Of a DNA stretch of 64,000 bases, positions 32,585 through 42,700 are shown piece after piece (the first letter of the stretch is position 1; each line of letters starts with the position of its first letter). The notes under the pieces were generated by a model. The model was not told where the DNA came from, did not search any database, and saw only the letters and a program-made list of their open reading frames with translations. The stretch spans positions 2,046,001 through 2,110,000 of the forward strand of contig OZ244200.1 in assembly GCA_965216845.1 (NCBI GenBank). Reading direction: 5' to 3'. Source of the stretch: Panacagrimonas sp965216845 (lineage in GTDB: Bacteria > Pseudomonadota > Gammaproteobacteria > Nevskiales > Nevskiaceae). The translations under genes were made by a program, and so were the position numbers.

Positions 32585-34900
32585 ATGGGATCAGTAAAAA
32601 CGAGACCGGGCCTGCGGCTCGCACTGGCGATCTTGCTGGGAACGTGGGCGCTGCCGTCGTTGGCGTTCGAACCATTTCGGATCGGCGAAATCCGCTCCGA
32701 AGGGTTGGAGCGACTCGACGAAGGCACGATTCTTACCTACCTGCCGTTGTCGTCCGGGGATGAGGTCAATCGTCAGACGGCGCGCCAGTCCTTGCGTGCT
32801 CTGTACGGTTCGGGCCTGTTCGAAGACGTGCGGCTGGAGCGCGATGGTCGCGATCTGGTGATCTACGTGCGTGAACGGCCGGCCATCAGCAGCTTCACCA
32901 TCGAAGGCAACGACAAGGTGAGCGGCGATGAGCTGGATCAGTCCCTGAGCGATCTGGGCCTGACCGAGGGCGAATTGTTCAAGCGCGAGTTGCTGGCCGG
33001 TGTGGAGCAGGAGCTGCAGCGCCAATACTTCGCCAACGGCTTTTACGACGTCGAAATCACCACCCAGGTCAACCCGTTGCCGAACAACCGGGTGGATCTG
33101 AAGATTGACGTGGTCGAAGGCAAGGTCACCAAGATCAAGGACATCAACGTGGTCGGCAACAGCGTCTTTTCCAGCCAGGAGCTACTCGACGCCTTCGAGC
33201 TGTCCCCGAGCATCGGCTGGCGTCTGTTTCAGAGCAGCGACCGCTATTCCAAGCAAAAGCTTTCCGGTGATCTGGAAAGCCTGACTTCCTATTATCAGGA
33301 TCGCGGCTATCTGAAGTTCGGTGTCACCTCGGTACAGGTGCAGCTATCGCCCGACAAGGAAGATATCTACCTCACCATCAATATCGAAGAAGGCGAGGTT
33401 TACCAGATCAAGGAGAACCGTTTCTCCGGCGAAACCATTCTGCCGCCCAAGGCCTTTCTGCCGTTCGTGACCACGCGGCCGGGCGATACCTTCTCTCGCA
33501 AGCAGGCCACCGAAAGCGCCAACCGGATTGAAGAGCTGCTGTCCAACGTCGGTTACGCCTTTGCTGAGGTCGAACCGCTGCCGGAGGTGGAAGAAGACGG
33601 CAAGCTGGTCGGCATCAATTACTACGTCGAACCGGGCAAGCGGGCTTATGTTCGACGCATCAACTTCACCGGCCACGGCGGCACGCACGATGAAACCCTG
33701 CGGCGCGAGATGCGTCAGTTGGAGGCCGCGCCGTTCTCCAAGAGTTCGGTGGAGCGCTCCCGCGTGCGCCTGGCGCGCTTGCCCTTCGTCGAGGATGCAA
33801 CGGTGGAAACCGTGCCGGTTCCCGGTACCGAGGATCTGGTTGATGTCAACTTCAGCATCAAGCAGCGCGCGCCCGGATCGGTACAGTTCGGGGTCGGCTT
33901 TTCCGGATCGCAGGGTTTCTTGCTCACCGGCAGTCTGACCCACACCAACTTCTTCGGTACCGGTAATCGCATCGCGCTGGAGCTGTCCAACAACTCCTTC
34001 ACCCGCGCGATCAGCGCCAGCTGGACCGACCCCTATTTCACCAACGACGGCATCAGCCAGACCGTGTCGGCGTTCTTCCGGGAGTCGGACTCGGTGGTCC
34101 GGTTCAGCTCCGGCTTCAACTTCAACACCATTGGCTCCAGCCTGACCTATGGCATCCCATTGTCGGAATACACCCGCTTGCGGGCCGGTTTTGGTATCGA
34201 GCAGACGGCGCTGGATACGTTCGCCAACGCGTCATCGGATCAGGTGTTGGAGTTCGTCATCAACAACGGGTCCTCGTTCGATGCGGTGGAGTTTCGGACC
34301 GGGATTGCGCGCGACACCCGTAACCGCACCTTCTTCGCTTCGCGCGGGGCGCTGCACAGTCTGAACGTGGACATCACGGTGCCCGGAAGTGACCTGGAGT
34401 ATTACTCGGCCACGTATCGCATGCAGCAATACATTCCACTGCCGTTCAAGTTCTTCGTCGAATTCAACGGCAACGTGGGCATGGTCGATGACTATGGCTC
34501 TGGCCAGAGGAGTACGGTCCCACCGTACGAGAATCTGTTCGCCGGTGGCGCAAGAACGGTTCGCGGCTATCGCGACGGCTCGCTGGGACCGCGTGACACG
34601 CCGTTCAACAACTCCTTTGGCGGGCGCCTGCGAACCACCGCGCAAATCGAGCTGGTGATTCCGACGCCGTTTGCGAGCAGCAACCGGTCAACGCGATTGA
34701 GCGCGTTTTATGACGGCGGTCAGGTGTTCGCCCGTCCGGCGGATTTCGACAGCTCCGAGCTGCGTTATTCCGCCGGAATCGCCTTCCAGTGGTTCACGCC
34801 CTTCCTCGGGCTTCTGGACCTGAGTTACGCTTTCCCGCTCAACGACGAAATTGGCGATCGCACCGATCGCTTCCAGATCAATTTCGGCACTGGCTTCTGA
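32585..34900 (+). CDS. bamA: outer membrane protein assembly factor BamA
   Basis: Omp85-family core of the BAM complex that inserts beta-barrels into the outer membrane. It is 771 aa from ATG 32585 (the frame extends to TTG 32552). The signal peptide (residues 1-28) ends PSLA. Five POTRA domains (about 30-415) follow, including SFTIEGNDKVSGDEL and NVVGNSVFSSQELLDAF. The C-terminal barrel has the conserved VRGYRDGSLGPRD loop (L6, VRGY motif) and ends with a C-terminal Phe (FQINFGTGF). No strong Shine-Dalgarno is visible. Confidence 0.97.
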   Translation: MGSVKTRPGLRLALAILLGTWALPSLAFEPFRIGEIRSEGLERLDEGTILTYLPLSSGDEVNRQTARQSLRALYGSGLFEDVRLERDGRDLVIYVRERPAISSFTIEGNDKVSGDELDQSLSDLGLTEGELFKRELLAGVEQELQRQYFANGFYDVEITTQVNPLPNNRVDLKIDVVEGKVTKIKDINVVGNSVFSSQELLDAFELSPSIGWRLFQSSDRYSKQKLSGDLESLTSYYQDRGYLKFGVTSVQVQLSPDKEDIYLTINIEEGEVYQIKENRFSGETILPPKAFLPFVTTRPGDTFSRKQATESANRIEELLSNVGYAFAEVEPLPEVEEDGKLVGINYYVEPGKRAYVRRINFTGHGGTHDETLRREMRQLEAAPFSKSSVERSRVRLARLPFVEDATVETVPVPGTEDLVDVNFSIKQRAPGSVQFGVGFSGSQGFLLTGSLTHTNFFGTGNRIALELSNNSFTRAISASWTDPYFTNDGISQTVSAFFRESDSVVRFSSGFNFNTIGSSLTYGIPLSEYTRLRAGFGIEQTALDTFANASSDQVLEFVINNGSSFDAVEFRTGIARDTRNRTFFASRGALHSLNVDITVPGSDLEYYSATYRMQQYIPLPFKFFVEFNGNVGMVDDYGSGQRSTVPPYENLFAGGARTVRGYRDGSLGPRDTPFNNSFGGRLRTTAQIELVIPTPFASSNRSTRLSAFYDGGQVFARPADFDSSELRYSAGIAFQWFTPFLGLLDLSYAFPLNDEIGDRTDRFQINFGTGF

Positions 34901-34985
34901 ATCAGCGCGTCCGGTGATGTTTTCATCACGATGCTTTCATCGGCTGTCAATTCCTTGTTTCTTGAAATAACCGAAGAGTTCTTCC

Positions 34986-35498
34986 ATGCGTAAACCCCGT
35001 TGTTTTTCTTTCCGCCTGTTGTTCGCCGCCTTGTTGCTGAGCGTTTCGGGCCTGGCTGCGGCCGAGATCACCATTGTCAGCATTCGTGCGGCCGAGATCG
35101 TGCAGGCCTCGCCGCAATTCAAGTCCGGTCAAGCGCAGATCAAGACCGAGTTCGAAAAGCGCAAGGCTGATCTGGAAAGCGAAGCCAAGAAGCTGGCCGA
35201 GGACGTCAAGAAATTCCAGCGCGAGGCGGATGTGATGTCGGGTGATGCACGCGCCAAGATGGAAAAGGACCTGCAGACCCGCAAGATCGACTTTGATTAC
35301 AAGCAACGCCAGTTCGGTGAGGACTTCAAGAAACGCGACCGTGAGTTGACCGAAACCCTGATGGCCAGGATTCGCACCGTGGTGGAAGCCGTGGCCAAGG
35401 AACGTGGCGCCGACCTGGTGTTGCAGGACCCGGTCTATGCGGCTGAAAGCATTGATGTCACCGCCGAGGTGGTCAAGCGCCTGCAGGACGACAAATAA
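34986..35498 (+). CDS. skp: periplasmic chaperone Skp (OmpH)
   Basis: Periplasmic trimeric chaperone for outer membrane proteins on the way to BamA. It is 170 aa. The signal peptide (about residues 1-26) ends GLAAA. A beta strand with ITIVSIRAAEIVQASPQFK follows, then a long charged coiled coil (about 50-125), then the returning strand GADLVLQDPVYAAESIDVT. Length and layout match Skp (E. coli 161). It is between bamA and lpxD as usual. Confidence 0.94.
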   Translation: MRKPRCFSFRLLFAALLLSVSGLAAAEITIVSIRAAEIVQASPQFKSGQAQIKTEFEKRKADLESEAKKLAEDVKKFQREADVMSGDARAKMEKDLQTRKIDFDYKQRQFGEDFKKRDRELTETLMARIRTVVEAVAKERGADLVLQDPVYAAESIDVTAEVVKRLQDDK

Positions 35499-35516
35499 GC
35501 CGTATCGGGTCGTCGC

Positions 35517-36575
35517 GTGAAGGCATTCAAGCTGGGTGAGATCGCGACGCGATTCGAGCTTGAGCTGCGCGGCGATTCCGAACTTTTGATCCAGGGCGTC
35601 TGTGGTCTTCAGCCCGGACGCGCCGGACATCTGTGTTTTCTGGCGGACAGAAAGCTCACCTCACAATTAGACGGTAGCGCGGCGTCCGCGGTGATTCTCG
35701 ACGCCCGTAGTGCCGAGTCGCTGCCGCAAGGCGCGGCCTTGATCGCCAACAATCCACTGCTGGCCTTTGCCCGTGTGGCGCGCCTGTTCGATCCGGAAGC
35801 TGATTTTGCGCCATCGGTCGATCCGAGCGCCGTCATCGATCCCAGCGCCAAAATTGGCGAGGGCTGCCAGATTGGTGCGCAGGCAGTGATCGGCGCCGGC
35901 GCGGTGATTGGCGCCGGATGCCGGATCGGCCCGTCCTGCGTGATAGGGGAAGAAACGCGCATTGGCGCTGCCAGTCGGCTGGTTGCACAGGTGCATATCG
36001 GTCGCGGCGTGCAAATGGGCACGCATTGCAGTGTGCAGCCCGGTGCGGTGATCGGCGCGCGCGGTTTTGGCAACGCCATGGGCCCTGAGGGTTGGGAGGA
36101 AATTCCGCAACTGGGATCGGTACGGATTGGTGATCGGGTGGAGATCGGCGCCAACACCAGCATCGATCGCGGCGCGCTGGATGACACCGTAATTGAAGAT
36201 GGCGTGCGTCTGGATAACCTGATTCAGATTGCGCATAACTGTCGCATCGGCGCCCACACCGCCATCGCTGCCTGTACCGGAATTGCCGGCAGTACGCGCA
36301 TCGGTGCGCGCTGTATGATCGGCGGCGGCGTCGGCATCAATGGTCACATCGAAATCGCGGACGATGTGGTGATTCTCGGCATGGCCATGGTCACGCGCTC
36401 CTTGAAGGAAAAAGGCATGTACGGTTCTGGCGTGCCGATTGCATCGGCGCGCGAATGGCGCAAGCAGGTGGGGCGCTACCGGCGACTGGAAAAAACCGAA
36501 AACAGACTCAAGCGCGTCGAACAGCATTTGCAACTGGATGCGGCAGACGCGCCGCAAGAGGGAGACCATGACTAA
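35517..36575 (+). CDS. lpxD: UDP-3-O-(3-hydroxyacyl)glucosamine N-acyltransferase
   Basis: Third step of lipid A synthesis. It is 352 aa. The N-terminal uridine-binding domain (about residues 1-100) leads to a left-handed beta-helix of hexapeptides (about 105-310, IGEGCQIGAQAVIGAGAVIG...). The catalytic His lies in LDNLIQIAHNCRIGAHTAI. The C-terminal helix has EWRKQVGRYRRLEK. The start is GTG 35517. It overlaps fabZ by 8 nt, part of lpxD-fabZ-lpxA. Confidence 0.97.
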   Translation: MKAFKLGEIATRFELELRGDSELLIQGVCGLQPGRAGHLCFLADRKLTSQLDGSAASAVILDARSAESLPQGAALIANNPLLAFARVARLFDPEADFAPSVDPSAVIDPSAKIGEGCQIGAQAVIGAGAVIGAGCRIGPSCVIGEETRIGAASRLVAQVHIGRGVQMGTHCSVQPGAVIGARGFGNAMGPEGWEEIPQLGSVRIGDRVEIGANTSIDRGALDDTVIEDGVRLDNLIQIAHNCRIGAHTAIAACTGIAGSTRIGARCMIGGGVGINGHIEIADDVVILGMAMVTRSLKEKGMYGSGVPIASAREWRKQVGRYRRLEKTENRLKRVEQHLQLDAADAPQEGDHD

Positions 36576-37038
36576 GCCCTTATTCGATATTCGGGATTTG
36601 ATGCAGTTTCTACCGCATCGATATCCCTTTCTGCTGGTGGATCGGGTGCTGGAGCACGACGAAGACTCAGGCCGCATTCAGGGTCTGAAAAACGTCACCT
36701 ATAACGAGGCGTTCTTCGTCGGGCATTTTCCCGAGCTTCCCACGATGCCGGGCGTTCTGATACTCGAGGCACTGGCGCAGGTCAGCGGCATCTTGGCGGT
36801 GCTCAAGACCGGCATGCGGCCCGAAGCCGGCATGATTTTGTATTTCGCCGGCATCGACAACGCCCGTTTCAAACGGCCGGTGGTGCCAGGCGATCAGCTT
36901 GTCCTGCACTCGGAATTGGAAAAGCACAAGCGCGATGTGTGGAAATTTCACACCCACGCGACCGTGGACGGAGAACTGGCCTGTGAGGCGGATATGATGT
37001 GCGTGCTCAAGGACACCAGCCAAAGCAAGGGCGAATGA
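36568..37038 (+). CDS. fabZ: 3-hydroxyacyl-[acyl-carrier-protein] dehydratase FabZ
   Basis: Hot-dog-fold dehydratase of fatty acid elongation. It is 156 aa from ATG 36568, preceded by GGGAG. LMQFLPHRYPFLLVDRV lies at the N-terminus. The catalytic His is in FFVGHFPELPTMPGVLILEAL and the Glu in the same segment; RFKRPVVPGDQL follows. It overlaps lpxD by 8 nt and lpxA by 4 nt (ATGA), coupling fatty acid supply to lipid A. Confidence 0.97.
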   Translation: MTKPLFDIRDLMQFLPHRYPFLLVDRVLEHDEDSGRIQGLKNVTYNEAFFVGHFPELPTMPGVLILEALAQVSGILAVLKTGMRPEAGMILYFAGIDNARFKRPVVPGDQLVLHSELEKHKRDVWKFHTHATVDGELACEADMMCVLKDTSQSKGE

Positions 37039-37829
37039 GCCCGCGCATTCATCCCACCGCCGTGGTGGATCCCGCAGCGGAACTGCATGAATCGGTAGCG
37101 GTTGGACCCTACAGCGTCATCGGGCCACAGGTGGAGATTGGCGCCGGCACTCGCATTGGCCCGCACGCGGTGTTGAAGGGGCCGATGAAAATTGGCCGTG
37201 ACAATGAAATCTTTCAGTTTGTCAGCCTGGGCGAGATCAGCCAGGACAAAACCGCCAGAGCCGACGATCCCACCAGCGTGGTGATCGGTGACGGCAACAG
37301 CATTCGTGAGTTCGTCACCATCCAGCGCGGGACGATGAAGGAGTTCGAGCATAAACAGGGGCAGACGCGGATTGGTGATCGCAACTGGATCATGAATTAC
37401 TGCCACATCGCCCACGATTGTCAGATCGGCAGCGATACCGTTTTTGCCAATAACGCCAGCCTGGCCGGTCATGTGAACATTGGCGATTGGGTGATTCTGG
37501 GCGGCTATACCCTGGTGTATCAGTTCTGCCGCATCGGCGCGCACGCCTTCACCGCGTTTTCCGCCGGCGTGACGCGGGATGTGCCGCCCTTTGTGATGGT
37601 GCACGGCAACCCGGCGGAACCGCGTGCGATCAACAAAGAAGGCTTGCGACGGCGCAATTTTGCGGCCGAGGACATGCAGGCAATTGAAAACGTGTACAAG
37701 CTGATTTACCGCTCCGGCAAGCTGATGGCGGAGGTCAAAGCCGAATTGGCGCAACTGGCCATGCAAAACGCGCACGTTCAGACCATGAACGAATTCATTC
37801 AGTCCGGGAAACGACCGCTGGTCCGATAA
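37035..37829 (+). CDS. lpxA: acyl-[ACP]-UDP-N-acetylglucosamine O-acyltransferase
   Basis: First committed step of lipid A synthesis. It is 264 aa from ATG 37035 (E. coli 262). The N-terminus is IHPTAVVDPAAELHESV; hexapeptide repeats form the beta-helix; the catalytic His lies in NYCHIAHDCQIG; VHGNPAEPRAINKEGLRRR leads into the C-terminal helices. The ATG overlaps the fabZ stop. lpxB follows, but only after a 151-nt gap filled by a palindromic repeat. Confidence 0.97.
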   Translation: MSPRIHPTAVVDPAAELHESVAVGPYSVIGPQVEIGAGTRIGPHAVLKGPMKIGRDNEIFQFVSLGEISQDKTARADDPTSVVIGDGNSIREFVTIQRGTMKEFEHKQGQTRIGDRNWIMNYCHIAHDCQIGSDTVFANNASLAGHVNIGDWVILGGYTLVYQFCRIGAHAFTAFSAGVTRDVPPFVMVHGNPAEPRAINKEGLRRRNFAAEDMQAIENVYKLIYRSGKLMAEVKAELAQLAMQNAHVQTMNEFIQSGKRPLVR

Positions 37830-37969
37830 GGAAGCACTGAAAAACCTAGCGAGCGAAGATAGCTTGGGCGCATAGCAGCGCAGGAAGCGGAGTTTATAAG
37901 GGAATAAATGAGCATTTCGAGCAGCGCATGCGCCCAAGATGTCGAGCGCAGTAGTTTGTCAGGGCTTCC
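37830..37969. repeat. 140-bp palindromic repeat element between lpxA and lpxB
   Basis: The ends are GGAAGCACTGAAAAAC (37830) and, inverted, TAGTTTGTCAGGGCTTCC (ending 37969). Inside, AGCTTGGGCGCAT faces ATGCGCCCAAGAT, and the centre has TTTAT...ATAAA. The nested inverse repeats give a long cruciform or hairpin. The element has no ORF and separates lpxA from lpxB, which usually touch. It has the layout of MITE/REP-like dispersed repeats. Confidence 0.7.
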
Positions 37970-37980
37970 GTAAGCGTCGG

Positions 37981-39144
37981 ATGGATCAACCGCATGAGCC
38001 TGTCTTTGCGCTGATTGCCGGTGAGATTTCCGGCGACCTGCTGGGTGGGCAGCTGATTGTGGCGCTGAGGCGCCGTTATCCCAAGGCGCGTTTTGTCGGG
38101 GTTTGCGGGCCACGTATGTTGGAGGCGGGTTGTGAGGCCTTGGCCTCGATTGACGCGCTGTCGGTGATGGGGCTTGCCGAGGTCTTGCCCGCCATACCAC
38201 GGTTGTTGCGGCTGCGATCAAGCTTGTTGAAGCAACTGAGCGCGCTGGCACCCACCGCCGTGATCGGCATCGACGCTCCGGACTTCAACCTGGGTCTGGA
38301 GCGGCGCTTGCGTCAGCGCGGAATTCCCGCAGTGCATCTGGTGAGTCCCACGGTGTGGGCCTGGCGCCAATCACGTATCAAGGGCATCGCCAAATCGGTG
38401 GATTTGATGCTTTGCCTGTTTGACTTCGAAACCGACATCTATCACCAGCACGGGGTGGACGCGGCTTATATCGGACACCCGCTGGCGGACAGCTTGCGTG
38501 ACACGCCGTCCCGCGATGCGGCTTGTGCGGAATTGGGATTGAAGGCGGACCAGCCGGTGTTGGCGGTGCTGCCCGGATCACGTGGCGGGGAAGTGAAATA
38601 TCTGGCGCCAACGTTCGCAAAAACGATCGCGCTTTTATGCGAGCAGATGCCGCAATTGCAATGCCTGACGCCGCTGGCCAAACCTGGACTTCGCGGCGCC
38701 CTGGAGCGAGCGATGGCGCAATACGCGCCCGAGGCGGATTGGCGCTTGCTGGAAGGCCAGTCGGACATGGCGATGCGCGCCGCGGATGCCGTCCTGCTTG
38801 CCTCGGGAACCGCAACCCTGGAATGTCTGCTGCTGCGCCGTCCCATGGTGGTCGCCTATCAGGGATCAGCGCTGACCGCATTTGTGATGCTCAAGCTGGG
38901 ACTGTTGAAATCACAATTTGTCAGCCTGCCAAATCTGTTGACCGGACAAGCAACGGTGCCCGAATTGTTGCAGGGTCAGGCCACCCCGGAGGCGCTGGCC
39001 GCAGCCTGCGCAAAGCTGCTGACGGACGCTTCGGCGCGGGATGCGCAGACGTCGCGCTTTGATGCCGTGCGCGATACGCTCCAGCGCGACGCGGCCACAT
39101 GTGCGGCCGAACAAATTGCGCGCCTGATTGAATCCCGTCGATGA
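37981..39144 (+). CDS. lpxB: lipid-A-disaccharide synthase
   Basis: GT19 glycosyltransferase joining UDP-diacylglucosamine and lipid X. It is 387 aa from ATG 37981 (E. coli 382). The motifs are ALIAGEISGDLLGG, GVCGPRMLEAGCE, GIDAPDFNLGLERRL, HLVSPTVWAWRQSRIK and VLPGSRGGEVKYL. The frame extends 14 codons upstream into the palindromic repeat, but only the ATG 37981 start matches the family. It overlaps rnhB by 4 nt. Confidence 0.96.
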   Translation: MDQPHEPVFALIAGEISGDLLGGQLIVALRRRYPKARFVGVCGPRMLEAGCEALASIDALSVMGLAEVLPAIPRLLRLRSSLLKQLSALAPTAVIGIDAPDFNLGLERRLRQRGIPAVHLVSPTVWAWRQSRIKGIAKSVDLMLCLFDFETDIYHQHGVDAAYIGHPLADSLRDTPSRDAACAELGLKADQPVLAVLPGSRGGEVKYLAPTFAKTIALLCEQMPQLQCLTPLAKPGLRGALERAMAQYAPEADWRLLEGQSDMAMRAADAVLLASGTATLECLLLRRPMVVAYQGSALTAFVMLKLGLLKSQFVSLPNLLTGQATVPELLQGQATPEALAAACAKLLTDASARDAQTSRFDAVRDTLQRDAATCAAEQIARLIESRR

Positions 39145-39746
39145 AGAATGACGCGACGCATCGGATCGCCGGTGTTGACGAGGTCGGTCGCGGCTGTCTG
39201 GCCGGGCCGGTTTATGCGGCGGCGGTGATTCTCGATCCGGCGCATGTGCCAAGCGGTTTGGACGATTCCAAGAAGCTGTCGGCCAACAAACGAAAATCAC
39301 TGGACGAAGAAATCCGCCATCAAGCCCTGGCCTGGTCGCTGGCGTTTGCCACGACCGAGGAAATCGACCGGATCAACATTCTGCAGGCCAGTCTGCTGGC
39401 CATGCAGCGGGCGGTACAGGCGCTGAGCACGCGCCCCGACCACGTTCTGGTGGACGGCAACCGCGCGCCGGCGCTGGAGATGCCTTGTCGCTGTGTCATC
39501 GGCGGTGACCAGTCCGAACCCAGCATCATGGCCGCCTCGATCCTGGCCAAGGTGGCCAGGGATGCGCAGATGCAGCACCTGGAGCAGCGCTATCCCGGCT
39601 ATGGCCTGGCCCAGCACAAGGGCTATCCAACGCCCGCACACCGCAAAGCCTTGCAGGACCTGGGCGCCAGCCCGATTCATCGCATGAGCTTCGCCCCGTG
39701 CCGTGAAGCGGTGGCTGGAAACTGGCAACCGGAAACTGGAAACTGA
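39141..39746 (+). CDS. rnhB: ribonuclease HII
   Basis: Cleaves RNA in RNA-DNA hybrids and at single ribonucleotides in DNA. It is 201 aa. The active-site acidic residues lie in IAGVDEVGRGCLAGPVYAA and DDSKKLS, plus the Asp in LVDGNRAP and in AASILAKVARDAQM; YGLAQHKGYPTPAHRKAL is conserved. The last ten residues (AGNWQPETGN) are encoded by the GGAAACTGG repeat and do not look like the normal family end. ATG 39141 overlaps lpxB; the stop overlaps dnaE by one base. Confidence 0.95.
   Translation: MKNDATHRIAGVDEVGRGCLAGPVYAAAVILDPAHVPSGLDDSKKLSANKRKSLDEEIRHQALAWSLAFATTEEIDRINILQASLLAMQRAVQALSTRPDHVLVDGNRAPALEMPCRCVIGGDQSEPSIMAASILAKVARDAQMQHLEQRYPGYGLAQHKGYPTPAHRKALQDLGASPIHRMSFAPCREAVAGNWQPETGN
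39715..39746 (+). repeat. 32-nt GGAAACTGG repeat at the rnhB/dnaE junction
   Basis: CTGGAAACTGGCAACC followed by GGAAACTGGAAACTGA. It matches the copy before dnaJ (3825-3856) at 30 of 32 positions. Here it codes for the end of RNase HII and its last base is the A of the dnaE ATG. Confidence 0.75.
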
Positions 39747-42700
39747 TGGCCATGTTCGTCCACCTGCGCCTGCACACCGAGTTTTCCATCACCGACGGAC
39801 TGGTGCGGGTGGATCCGCCCAAACGCAAGGGCGTGCAAGCCGCCACGCTGACCTCGCAGTTGGCCGAGTTGGGCATGGGCGCGGCCGCCATCACCGATCG
39901 CATGAACCTGTACGCAACGGTGAAGTTCTACAAGGCGGCCGAAGCCGCCGGGATCAAGCCGATCGTGGGTTGTGACCTGTGGGTCAGCCCGTCCGCGGGC
40001 GAGCAAAGCGCGGAGCGGCTGACGCTGCTGACTCAAAACGAAACCGGCTATCGCAATCTCAGCAAGCTGATCTCGCTGGCGCATACCGATGGTCAGACCA
40101 AGGGGTCGCCGCAGCTTGCGCGCCAATGGCTGCGTGAGCACAACGCGGGCCTGATCGCCATGAGCGGGCGTGACGGCGCCGCATTCGTGCACGCACGCAA
40201 CCAGAACGGCGCCGGTGCGCTGGCGTCGCTACGCGAATTGGCGCGGATATTTCCGGATCGGCTTTATCTGGAAGTGGCGCGCTGCAACCGACCCGGCGAC
40301 GAAGAGTGGGTGCAAGCCGCACGCGCGCTGGGCGCGCATCTGGAGCTGCCGCTGGTGGCCAGCAACGATGTGCGCTTTCTCAAACGCGAAGACTTCGATG
40401 CCCACGAGGCGCGGGTGTGCATCGCGCAGGCGCGGATGATCAATGATGACAAACGACCACGCGACTACACCGCCGAGCAATATTTGAAACCGGCGCAGGA
40501 AATGGCCGAACTGTTTGCCGATTTGCCAGAGGCGGTCGAGAACACCCTGCATATCGCCCGGCGCTGTTCGGTGGCGCTTTCCTTCGGCACCTATCACTTG
40601 CCTGATTTTCCGGTGCCCGAAGGCGAAACCGCCGATACCTATCTGCGCAAGGCCGCGTTTGATGGCCTGGCGCGGCGTGACCAGCAAACGCCCTTGCAGC
40701 GTCCGCCAGACGAGTATGACAAGCGCCTGGAGGAGGAGCTGGCCATCATCGAGAAGATGGGCTTTGCCGGCTATTTTCTGGTGGTGGCCGATTTCATCGC
40801 CTGGGCCAAAAGCAATGGCTGTCCGGTGGGGCCGGGGCGTGGTTCGGGCGCCGGCTCGTTGGTGGCCTATGGCCTCGGGATTACCGACCTTGATCCGTTG
40901 CCGCATGATCTGCTGTTCGAACGCTTCCTGAATCCGGAGCGTGTTTCCATGCCCGACTTTGACGTCGATTTCTGCATGGACAATCGCGACCGCGTGATCG
41001 ACTACGTCACCCAGCGTTACGGTCGTGAGCGCGTCGGCCAGATCATCACCTACAGCACCATGGCGGCGCGCGGCGTGGTGCGTGATGTGGCGCGCATCAT
41101 GGGGCACGGCTACGGCTTTGGTGATCGCATCGCCAAGCTGATTCCTGGCGCCCCCGGCACCAACCTGGTGGATGCGATGGAAGAAGTGCCCGAGCTCAAG
41201 GCCGCGTTTGAAACCGAGGAAGACGTTCGCGCGGTGCTGGACATGTCGCTGATTCTGGAAGGCATTACGCGCGGTGTGGGCGTTCATGCCGGCGGCGTGG
41301 TGATCGCGCCGCAACCGCTCACCGACTACGCGCCGCTGTATTGCGAGCCGGGCGGGGCGGGCCTGCGCACCCAGTTCGACATGAAGGATCTGGAAGATCT
41401 GGGTCTGGTGAAGTTCGACTTTCTGGGCCTCAAGACCCTGACCATCATCCAGATGGCGGTGGACTACATCGAGCAGGCGCACGACCGATCCATCGATGTG
41501 TTGCAACTGCCGCTGGACGACCCGAAAACCTATTCGCTCTACGCCAGCGGTGACACCACTGCCGTATTCCAGATGGAATCGCCCGGCATGCAGCGTGCTT
41601 CGCGCGACCTCAAGCCCGACAACTTCGAAGACATCGTGGCGCTGGTATCGCTGTACCGGCCCGGTCCGATGGAGCAGATTCCCGAGTTCTGCGCGCGCAA
41701 GCGCGGCGAGATCACGGTGGAGTATCTGCACCCGGACATGGAGCCGGTACTGCGCCCGACCTACGGCATCTTCGTCTATCAGGAACAGGTGATGCAGGTG
41801 TCGCAGCGCCTGGCCGGCTACAGTCTGGGCGGCGCCGATCTGCTGCGTCGCGCCATGGGCAAGAAGAAGGCCGAGGAGATGGCCAAGCAGCGGGTGGTGT
41901 TTCTGGATGGCGCACAGCAACGCGGCATCGCCCAGGACAGCGCCACCGCGGTGTTCGACCTGATGGAGAAGTTTGCCAACTACGGCTTCAACAAGTCGCA
42001 CGCCGCCGCTTACGCGCTGGTGAGTTATCAGACCGCCTGGCTCAAAACCCATTATCCGGCGCCCTTCATGGCGGCGGTGATGTCCTGCGACATGGATCAC
42101 AGCGACACCATCGTCACCATGTGGCGCGAATGCGAACGCATGGGGTTAAAGCTGTTGCCGCCGGACATCAACCGCTCCGACTACCGCTTTACCGTGACGC
42201 AGGACGGCGCCATCGCCTTCGGCCTGGGCGCGGTCAAAGGCGTGGGTGAATCGGTGATCCAGAACATCGTCAGCGCGCGCCAAAGTGGTGGCGAATTCCG
42301 CGATCTGGCGGATTTCTGTTGTCGCATTGATCTGCGCAAGGCCAACAAGCGGGTGATGGAGGCGCTGGTGCACGCCGGCAGCCTGGATCGCATCGTGCCC
42401 AATCGCGCCACCGCATTGCGGAATCTGCCCAAAGCCTTGGCTCTGGCCGAAGCCGCCGCGCGCAGCGCGGACAGTGGACAGAACGAGTTGTTCTCCCTGG
42501 TCGCCAGCGCTTCGGGCCCGGCGCCATTGGAAATGGAAACCGTGGCGGACCTGTTATTGCTGGAGCGGCTGGATTACGAACGGCAAACCTTGGGCTTTTA
42601 TCTGTCCGGCCATCCGATCCAGGCCTATGCCGAGATCATCGAGCAGGCCTGTTCCGGCCGCCTGAAGCATTTGATCGAACAACACGCGCGCGTGCCAACG

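Noticed and set aside
40229..42100. 623-aa minus-strand open frame
   Set aside because: Antisense shadow of dnaE; His/Arg/Gln-rich composition typical of the complementary frame.
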